A DNA stretch of 19,136 nt. Origin: GCA-016699975 sp964515255 (GTDB taxonomy: Bacteria > Patescibacteriota > Minisyncoccia > Moranbacterales > UBA1568). A model generated the notes under the pieces. That model was not told where the DNA came from and ran no database searches. It saw only the letters and a list, made by a program, of their open reading frames with translations. Where the stretch lies: NCBI GenBank assembly GCA_964515255.1, contig CAZETL010000011.1, forward strand, positions 1 to 19,136, read 5' to 3'. This document shows, piece by piece, positions 14,190-19,136 of the stretch; within the stretch, counting starts at the first letter, position 1; each line of letters opens with the position of its first letter. Made by a program: the position numbers and the translations under genes.

Positions 14190-15143
14190 CTAGAATCCCC
14201 TTACAATTTGAGATATCGTTCCCGTACCATTCTGAGAGAAATCATTGTCGCCCCCCGCCACAAATCCAGTCCATTTCGACTGGAGAACGTTCGCTACTCT
14301 CGAAATTCTCGCAATGCCATAATGACCATTCCCAACAAATTTCGACTTTCGAACATTGAAAGTTCCTTCTCCGCCGTATGAATTCACTTCGATGCCTTCC
14401 CGGCCATTCCCTCGAAAAGAATTCTTGCTTGCCACGGTAATATCGGCGCCGTCGATATTTGCAACAAAACCCGAGCCAAAATTTCCACTGAAAGAATTGT
14501 CGTCCAACCAACCGCGGACGCCGGACTCGAAAACAACGCCATTCCGTTTGTTCATCTCAATATCAGAATCGACGATCACTACTTTTCGCTTCTTCGAGTA
14601 AACGCCGGACCAACCATTCTTTTTTATCTCGGATTTCACAATACTCGCTTTCTCCTTATCAGTCCGGTCACCACCTTCGATTAAGATTCCCTCGTGACGA
14701 TTCTCTCGAACTTCCACCTCAATAATATCTACCTTCGCATGTTCTCGAACGTAGATCCCAACTTTTCCATCCTGAACCGTGACCCCCCAGAGTTTCGTAT
14801 TATCTTTCATGTTTATCACCGGATCATCATGTCGATCATTCGACTTGATGGTCGTCTTTCCCTTCCCTGCACCGGAAAGTTTCACGCCTTTTGGAAGAGT
14901 CACCCGTTCGGAATAAGTTCCCTTTGCAACGACGACCTCGTCTCCGCTCTTCGCCTTATCGAGACCCTGCCAAATTGTTTTATACGGATGTTTGGACGAA
15001 CCATCCTGGGTTCCGGAGGCATTTTTATCAACGTAGATTTTGTCACCGCCTCTCGCGAAACCAAGAAACGGAAGCGCTACTGCCGCCACCATCAACACTG
15101 ATATTCCAACCTCAATAAGTCGCGATTTCCTCTGATTATCCAT
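14190..15143 (-). CDS. Secreted right-handed beta-helix protein
   Basis: The 317-residue product has a basic n-region (MDNQRKSR), one hydrophobic segment (VGISVLMVAAVALPFLGFA) and then IYVDKNASGTQDGSSKHPYKTIWQGLDKA-type sequence, the usual entry to NosD/pectate-lyase-like beta-helices. Many repeats of about 22 residues follow, with G-I/V-x-V and N-x-x-x-G-I/V patterns (ENRHEGILIEGG, KKNGWSGVYSK, NKRNGVVFESG, NFGSGFVANIDG, GNGREGIEVNS, GNGHYGIARIS). Such proteins bind or cleave polysaccharides, or act as adhesins; no catalytic triad can be assigned. A GTG at 15188 is in frame but coincides with the predicted transcription start, so ATG 15143 is chosen. It has its own strong promoter and a leader hairpin, and lies beside glycan genes. 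Confidence 0.85.
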   Translation of the reverse strand: MDNQRKSRLIEVGISVLMVAAVALPFLGFARGGDKIYVDKNASGTQDGSSKHPYKTIWQGLDKAKSGDEVVVAKGTYSERVTLPKGVKLSGAGKGKTTIKSNDRHDDPVINMKDNTKLWGVTVQDGKVGIYVREHAKVDIIEVEVRENRHEGILIEGGDRTDKEKASIVKSEIKKNGWSGVYSKKRKVVIVDSDIEMNKRNGVVFESGVRGWLDDNSFSGNFGSGFVANIDGADITVASKNSFRGNGREGIEVNSYGGEGTFNVRKSKFVGNGHYGIARISRVANVLQSKWTGFVAGGDNDFSQNGTGTISQIVRGF

Positions 15144-15158
15144 AAAATCAAGCTTTTT

Positions 15159-15174
15159 GACCCTTTCTAGGGTC
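15159..15174 (-). promoter_or_regulatory. Leader hairpin of the beta-helix gene
   Basis: GACCCT-AGAA-AGGGTC, a perfect 6-bp stem with a tetraloop, lies in the 42-nt leader, beginning about 11 nt after the predicted transcript start. It is followed by AAAAAGC rather than Ts, so it is not a terminator; a 5' stabilising or translation-control element is likely. Confidence 0.5.
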
Positions 15175-15191
15175 TTGCGAATTAACACTCG

Positions 15192-15220
15192 ATATTAGCA
15201 AATTGAGGCACTTTTGTCAA
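15192..15220 (-). promoter_or_regulatory. Strong promoter of the beta-helix gene
   Basis: TTGACA (15215-15220), 17 nt, then TAATAT (15192-15197), with TGC just before the -10 (extended -10). This is among the closest matches to the sigma70 consensus in the window. The predicted start is near 15185. Confidence 0.8.
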
Positions 15221-15232
15221 GAACAAGTAAAG

Positions 15233-15262
15233 AAAAAACGACCCAGAAAAGACTGGGTCGTT
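15233..15262 (-). terminator. Intrinsic terminator after the secreted cysteine-paired protein gene
   Basis: The minus transcript forms AACGACCCAG-UCUUUU-CUGGGUCGUU, a perfect 10-bp stem, followed by further Ts. The flanking A-run on the other side could let it act in both directions, but only minus-strand genes lie nearby. Confidence 0.9.
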
Positions 15263-15304
15263 CCCAATGTCAGCGGAGTCCTTCCGCTTACTCTCCCTTC
15301 ACCT

Positions 15305-16297
15305 TCACTGACAGAAACGATCCAAGGTGCAAATCTCCGTGATTTCCGCCATTCCTCCATCCACTGGAATCGTCGCCGCATAGCGGATTTCCCTTTCATT
15401 TTCTTCCATGCTCCCCGTATTTTCCAGAATCAGGGCAGTGAAAATTACCCCGGCCCCGCCGAATACGCTACCATCCTCCGATCCCGGACCGAAAAAGGTC
15501 GTATTCCATTGACGGGAAAGCGTCCCGCCACGAAGCTCTGGCATCCCCTCGAGAGCAATGAGGAAGAGTTTTGACTTCGTCCGGTGACCGTACTCGACGT
15601 ACCCAAACAGGCAGCGCGAGGCATTCTCCAAAGAAGGGCCGCAGGAACCGTCCGCGATAACAAGCATCTGCCAGTCAATCCCCTGTTTTCCATTTGCAAG
15701 AGTGACCGGCTGCGACAGATTCACGGCACGGGGGTTATACGCGTCCAAAATGAACAACCGATTCCCAGCAACAGTCACTCCGGGAATTTCCTCCCCCCTC
15801 CGGACAATCTGCCTCATAGCTTCCTTACCGAGATCGTAGTGGAAGAGCCCAATAGAACTCTCGCCTCCTGGGTTGTTCCATACCCAAGCTCCGAACACAA
15901 GCGCTAGAGAAGAACATCCGCCCTCATGATTCTCCTCCGCGCAAAGTGCATGAACATTCCAAATTCCCCCGACAACCTGATTTGGGCGACCGGGGACAAC
16001 ACTTCCCTGTCGCAAAACTATCGACGTTTTATTCGACGGATGATTCGAGAGCGGGCCTCCCGCCGATTCTATCCATGAGTCATGAACATCCTTCGGACGC
16101 CTATCATTGGCGGGATATACCGTGGATTTCTCGACAGCCGAAAACGCGACATGATGGCGATTACCACCATCATCCACGACTTGGAATTTTGACATTCCGG
16201 TAACGGAAGTGACGAGACGACTCGTTGGCTCGGTTCCTCCGGCGCAGAGCGATACCAGACAGATAAAAAGAACAGAAACTACCTTCGCGCCATTCAT
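15305..16297 (-). CDS. Secreted protein of unknown function with three cysteine pairs
   Basis: The 330-residue protein begins with a signal peptide (MNGAKVVSVLFICLVSLCAG). The position before the second cysteine is leucine, so a lipobox is unlikely and ordinary signal peptidase cleavage after the AGG region is favoured. The mature part is Gly/Asn/Ser-rich with beta-type segments (SLALVFGAWVWNN, IGLFHYDLG, QMLVIADGSCG, KLFLIALEG) and might be a propeller, which is only a guess. Six cysteines fall in three close pairs: CX8C, CX9C and CX5C, the last at the very end. A strong AGAGGAG lies 6 nt before ATG 16297, and a promoter and a terminator frame it as a single-gene unit. I recognise no family. 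Confidence 0.8.
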   Translation of the reverse strand: MNGAKVVSVLFICLVSLCAGGTEPTSRLVTSVTGMSKFQVVDDGGNRHHVAFSAVEKSTVYPANDRRPKDVHDSWIESAGGPLSNHPSNKTSIVLRQGSVVPGRPNQVVGGIWNVHALCAEENHEGGCSSLALVFGAWVWNNPGGESSIGLFHYDLGKEAMRQIVRRGEEIPGVTVAGNRLFILDAYNPRAVNLSQPVTLANGKQGIDWQMLVIADGSCGPSLENASRCLFGYVEYGHRTKSKLFLIALEGMPELRGGTLSRQWNTTFFGPGSEDGSVFGGAGVIFTALILENTGSMEENEREIRYAATIPVDGGMAEITEICTLDRFCQ

Positions 16298-16332
16298 CGT
16301 TTTCTCCTCTGTGGTTGATGACAGGCATTATT

Positions 16333-16361
16333 TTGATACTCTATATAGATAAATATGTCAA
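16333..16361 (-). promoter_or_regulatory. Promoter of the cysteine-paired secreted protein gene
   Basis: TTGACA (16356-16361) and TATCAA (16333-16338) are 17 nt apart on the minus strand. The predicted start near 16326 gives a leader of about 29 nt that contains the AGAGGAG ribosome site, one of the few clear ones in the window. Confidence 0.6.
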
Positions 16362-16389
16362 GTAAAAATCGTTGCTAGCAAGATTAAAA

Positions 16390-17604
16390 TTATCCATATA
16401 AGCGCATAAGACGTTCAAGAAATATATCCTCCCTCAAATCCATAACTGAAGCCCGGGCAGCACGCTGAATCGCACAAACATCAGACATTTCAAATCGGCG
16501 GATTGATTCAAGAAATGAGTCTTCATCTTCGGGATCATAAAGAAAACCGTTCTCGCCCTCTCGAACTTTCTCCGGAATTCCTCCGCGACGAGCAGCTATC
16601 ACCACCTTCCCCGCCGCCATCGCTTCGAGAAGCGCATACGGCATATTCTCATGCCATCGCGACGGAATAATAATTGCACGAGCACTTGACCTTACCTCCC
16701 GGAGATTGTTCCCCGAGAGAAAGCCTTCAAACGACACCCGACTACGGAGACCGAGTTCTTGGGACAACGATTCAAGAGCCCGGCGTTCCGGACCATCCCC
16801 AACGATTCGAAGGCAGGATCGCCCTTTGTACCGAGAGAAAGCGCGAAGCAGCATATCGATTCCCTTTTCAGCCGACAGCCTTCCGATAAATACAAACGGG
16901 GCATCTTCCGCTAACAGCTGACGAGAGAGATCTTCCGGAAACGGAATAAGCGGATTCGGGAGATATTCAATCGAACGCTTGAAGCCGTGTTCTCGAAATT
17001 TCTCGATAAGGAAATTGCTCGGCGAAAGAAAAGTTCGAACGACATCATATGCGCCGATATACCTGTGGATATACGCTTCGGCAGAACAAACGATGCTTTT
17101 TGCTCGCGAATTTTTCACACAGCGATCACGAACGCATTTCCAATACGCTCCGTCTTTCGCGCCTTCCCATACTTTGCCTCGAACGAACAAGCTGTAATTC
17201 GGCGATATCAACTTATAGTCGTGAAGCGTCATCACGACTGGAATTCCGCACCTCCTTATTGGACGCAAAATCGAAGGCGAGAGCTGATGGTAAATATTGT
17301 GCAAGTGAACAATGTCCGGTTGGAACTCGTTCAGCAGCTGGTTCATTTTCTTTTCCGCTTCCCGATTCCAAATAATATCTCTTGCGATACGAACCTTCTC
17401 AAAAAAACCTTGCTGATCCGCCTTGTCGTAACTAATTCCGGAGACGAAATGTCGAGACCACGGCGTTGGTAGATTCTTCACGCTTTCGGAAGAAAAATAA
17501 GCAACGTCGTGCCCCGCGCGCTCGAGCGCCAATCCCATATCGAGATATGCCCGATCCGCACCGCCCTGAATGAAATGGAATTTGTTTATGAGAAGAATCT
17601 TCAT
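16390..17604 (-). CDS. Family 4 glycosyltransferase
   Basis: The 404-residue GT-B enzyme begins MKILLINKFHFIQGGADRAY, with the glycine loop of the acceptor domain. Then come HLHNIYHQLSPSIL, VVMTLHDYKLISPNY and a cysteine pair (WKCVRDRC) seen in many capsule and O-antigen transferases of this family. The donor domain has FIGRLSAEKGIDMLLRAFS, VGDGPERRALE, and the E-x7-E region PSRWHENMPYALLEAMAAG. The open frame extends to 17814, but those codons overlap the divergent methyltransferase and lack family sequence, so ATG 17604 is chosen. It is transcribed toward the secreted-protein gene with no strong terminator between. The sugar is unknown; the setting is glycan assembly. Confidence 0.93.
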   Translation of the reverse strand: MKILLINKFHFIQGGADRAYLDMGLALERAGHDVAYFSSESVKNLPTPWSRHFVSGISYDKADQQGFFEKVRIARDIIWNREAEKKMNQLLNEFQPDIVHLHNIYHQLSPSILRPIRRCGIPVVMTLHDYKLISPNYSLFVRGKVWEGAKDGAYWKCVRDRCVKNSRAKSIVCSAEAYIHRYIGAYDVVRTFLSPSNFLIEKFREHGFKRSIEYLPNPLIPFPEDLSRQLLAEDAPFVFIGRLSAEKGIDMLLRAFSRYKGRSCLRIVGDGPERRALESLSQELGLRSRVSFEGFLSGNNLREVRSSARAIIIPSRWHENMPYALLEAMAAGKVVIAARRGGIPEKVREGENGFLYDPEDEDSFLESIRRFEMSDVCAIQRAARASVMDLREDIFLERLMRLYG

Positions 17605-17613
17605 GAGAGCGAA

Positions 17614-17643
17614 ATATTGCCGAAAAACGCTTCTATTGTACAA
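17614..17643 (-). promoter_or_regulatory. Possible minus-strand promoter of the second family 4 glycosyltransferase
   Basis: TTGTAC (17638-17643), 18 nt, then CAATAT (17614-17619) on the minus strand. The predicted start near 17607 leaves only about 3 nt before the ATG at 17604. The -35 overlaps the -10 of the divergent plus promoter. Confidence 0.4.
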
Positions 17644-17644
17644 T
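17617..17644 (+). promoter_or_regulatory. Leaderless promoter of the methyltransferase gene
   Basis: TTGCCG (17617-17622), 16 nt, then TACAAT (17639-17644). The -10 ends 6 nt before the ATG at 17651, so the standard spacing puts the first transcribed base at the A of the start codon. Confidence 0.55.
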
Positions 17645-17650
17645 GAAACC

Positions 17651-18337
17651 ATGTTCACGGAAACACGATCAACAAAGAAATCGCTCGCATACCGAATATC
17701 GGAATGGAACCGCGCTAAAAAATTCCAGCTCTTTCTCCGAACCATCTCACCCAAAGACAGAGAGACGATACTCGACGTCGGAGTGAACGATGAAGAATAT
17801 TCCGAGAGCGACAATTATCTGGAGAAGCACTATCCATTTCCCAAGCAGATCACCGCGGTCGCAATGGGAAGTTTGGAAAAATTCCGGTCAAGATACCCAG
17901 ACACACGAGCCATAGAAGCAGATGGGCGCAATCTCCCCTTCAAGAATGACGAGTTCTCCATTAGCGTTTCAAACGCCGTTCTTGAGCATGTCGGGTCAAG
18001 GAATCAGCAACTGAAATTCCTCCTAGAATTGACTCGCGTCGCCCGGCGTGGATTTTTTACAACTCCGAATCGATTATTTCCTATCGAAGTCCACACTCGA
18101 ATCCCCCTGCTCCACCTCATCCTCTCCAAGAAATATTTCGACTTTTTCCTCTCCAGAATCGGGAAATCATGGGCGACCGGAACGTACATGAACCTTCTTT
18201 CCTTCCGGGAACTTGATGCACTTTGCAAAGAGGCCAATATCCCCCACTTCCGAATTCTCCGGAATAGATTTCTGGGATTCACCATCACTTTCTCCGTCGT
18301 GTGGCAGAAAGACACCATTCCAGACGAAACCCTATGA
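17651..18337 (+). CDS. Class I SAM-dependent methyltransferase
   Basis: The 228-residue protein has a class I (Rossmann) fold: motif I is ETILDVGVN, the acidic post-I strand lies near ITAVAMGS, and ADGRNLPFKNDEFSISVSNAVLEHVG carries the binding D and the EHV motif of the Methyltransf_11 group. Downstream, RRGFFTTPNRLFPIEVHT recalls methyltransferases found in glycan and lipid-linked sugar clusters. The substrate is unknown; a sugar or polyprenyl-linked glycan is likely from the neighbours. The frame is open further upstream to 17570, but ATG 17651 fits the promoter and avoids running into the divergent gene. Its stop overlaps the next gene's start in ATGA, implying translational coupling. Confidence 0.85.
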   Translation: MFTETRSTKKSLAYRISEWNRAKKFQLFLRTISPKDRETILDVGVNDEEYSESDNYLEKHYPFPKQITAVAMGSLEKFRSRYPDTRAIEADGRNLPFKNDEFSISVSNAVLEHVGSRNQQLKFLLELTRVARRGFFTTPNRLFPIEVHTRIPLLHLILSKKYFDFFLSRIGKSWATGTYMNLLSFRELDALCKEANIPHFRILRNRFLGFTITFSVVWQKDTIPDETL

Positions 18338-19136
18338 CGAGTAATCCGTCCCAATTGACAGAACGAGGGAGATTTCTTGCCTTTGCCTTCGTGGTAGCTG
18401 CTCTCGTTGCATCGATTCTGACTCTTCTCTCGATATTTTTAGACATCCCCTTTGTCGTCATTCCCGCTGGGACATTTGCAGCCATCTCCGTCTTTCTCAT
18501 TCAGAGGCCGCTTCCGCTTCTTTCTCTCCTTATTGTCGCCAGGATGTCTCTTGATTTTCTTGGCGACACGACTGCTATCCCCCTTGGCAAAAATCTCTCG
18601 CTCTCTCTTTCGCAAATGCTCGGCATTGAAGTGATCTTACTTGGAACAATATCCGTCCTTCGCTTGCGGAAGCATCTTTCCGGATTTCCCTTCATTACTC
18701 CCATTTTTCTCATGGTCGGATGGGGGACGTTCTCCCTTCTTTTCTCTATTAATTCAGCATCAACCATACAGGAACTTCTTCGGGTTTCCAGCGTGTTCAT
18801 TCTTTCCGCGTTCGCTTTCTCTGTCGTTCAAACAATAGAAGATTTCCGAAAAATTCTCTTTGCGTTTTTCGCATCGTCGATCCTGCCGATAGCTGTTGGA
18901 CTCTATCAGTTCGTCTTTTCCATCGGATTCCAAGACGAAAGCGTGAGCATTCCCCGGATCTACGGAACATTCAGCCACCCGAATGTATTCAGCCTCTATC
19001 TCTTCTCGCTCATCGCGCTCGCATTTCTTTCCTTTTTGACATTTGCGAGAACACCGAAAGAAAAGTTTCTCTTCATCATGCTCCTCTCTTCTTATTCCAT
19101 CATGCTCATGCTTACCTATACCCGCATCGCTTGGAT
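18334..19136 (+). CDS. O-antigen ligase/polymerase-family membrane protein (3' end missing)
   Basis: The frame starts at ATG 18334, overlapping the methyltransferase stop, and is open to the window edge (267 codons). It is highly hydrophobic, with about seven helices so far. Around residues 205-225 it reads RIYGTFSHPNVFSLYLFSL, the G-T-F-x-H-P-N/N-x-F-A type motif of the Wzy_C/RfaL/WaaL superfamily, and it ends near LMLTYTRIAW, the T-x-S/T-R start of the Wzy_C domain. Family members polymerise or ligate undecaprenyl-linked glycans on the outer face of the membrane. The usual large periplasmic loop with the catalytic residues lies beyond the window. With no sign of LPS here, polymerase or transfer to a protein or wall acceptor is likelier than lipid A ligation. 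Confidence 0.85.
   Translation, partial: MTSNPSQLTERGRFLAFAFVVAALVASILTLLSIFLDIPFVVIPAGTFAAISVFLIQRPLPLLSLLIVARMSLDFLGDTTAIPLGKNLSLSLSQMLGIEVILLGTISVLRLRKHLSGFPFITPIFLMVGWGTFSLLFSINSASTIQELLRVSSVFILSAFAFSVVQTIEDFRKILFAFFASSILPIAVGLYQFVFSIGFQDESVSIPRIYGTFSHPNVFSLYLFSLIALAFLSFLTFARTPKEKFLFIMLLSSYSIMLMLTYTRIAW

Noticed and set aside
15144..15188. GTG start at 15188 for the beta-helix protein
   Set aside because: The predicted transcript begins at about 15185, and the added codons would include the leader hairpin.
16360..16390. TTGCTAGCAA palindrome after the second family 4 glycosyltransferase as a terminator
   Set aside because: The stem would be 4 bp with a 2-nt loop, and the T-run is not adjacent; too weak to call.
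17605..17814. Longer N-terminus for the second family 4 glycosyltransferase
   Set aside because: The extra 70 codons overlap the divergent methyltransferase gene; the glycosyltransferase fold begins at MKILLINKF.

Overview
The window reads as a chromosomal piece of a bacterium with a peptidoglycan wall and a dense set of surface genes. All complete genes up to about 17.6 kb lie on the minus strand; only the last two lie on plus. Stops are ordinary TAA/TAG/TGA, including TGA at the ends of murC and the signal peptidase gene, so the standard bacterial code applies. The organism is most likely a member of the Candidate Phyla Radiation (Patescibacteria, Parcubacteria-like). This is an inference from the DUF4012-family protein, the Gram-positive-style MurC, the SipW/TasA-type secretion genes, the short intergenic gaps, the scarcity of Shine-Dalgarno sites and several nearly leaderless promoters. 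I see no lipid A or outer-membrane assembly genes.

Region A (1-6624, read right to left) is a cell-wall and division block: trmD, ftsW, murG, murC, a possible 52-codon reading frame, murB, and the 5' part of a family 2 glycosyltransferase that runs off the left edge. FtsW polymerises lipid II; MurG, MurC and MurB supply it. A promoter with an extended -10 sits just before trmD, and extra promoters are visible before murG and before the glycosyltransferase.

Region B (6631-9765) is the most distinctive part. It holds two TasA/camelysin-like secreted fibre-type proteins, an ER-type (Ser-His) SipW-like signal peptidase, a third protein with the same kind of signal peptide plus a long acidic tail, and a small Cys/His-rich lipoprotein. 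A terminator at 6631-6659 closes the block. I read it as a compact module that makes and processes extracellular fibres or matrix.

A very small transcription unit (9862-10069) separates regions B and C. It has a near-consensus promoter, a 47-codon reading frame and a terminator.

Region C (10150-16361) is a surface-polysaccharide and secreted-protein region. A family 4 glycosyltransferase, a Wzz-like polysaccharide co-polymerase without a kinase and a DUF4012 membrane protein form one operon. Upstream of it, each with its own promoter, are a secreted right-handed beta-helix protein and a secreted cysteine-paired protein of unknown function.

Region D (16390-19136) holds a second family 4 glycosyltransferase (minus) facing a methyltransferase and an O-antigen-ligase/polymerase-family membrane protein (plus, cut by the right edge). 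The divergent pair share a 46-bp gap with overlapping promoters around a perfect 10-bp palindrome. Regions C and D together look like a locus for making, polymerising and attaching a surface glycan.

I found no tRNA, rRNA, CRISPR array, insertion sequence or phage gene.
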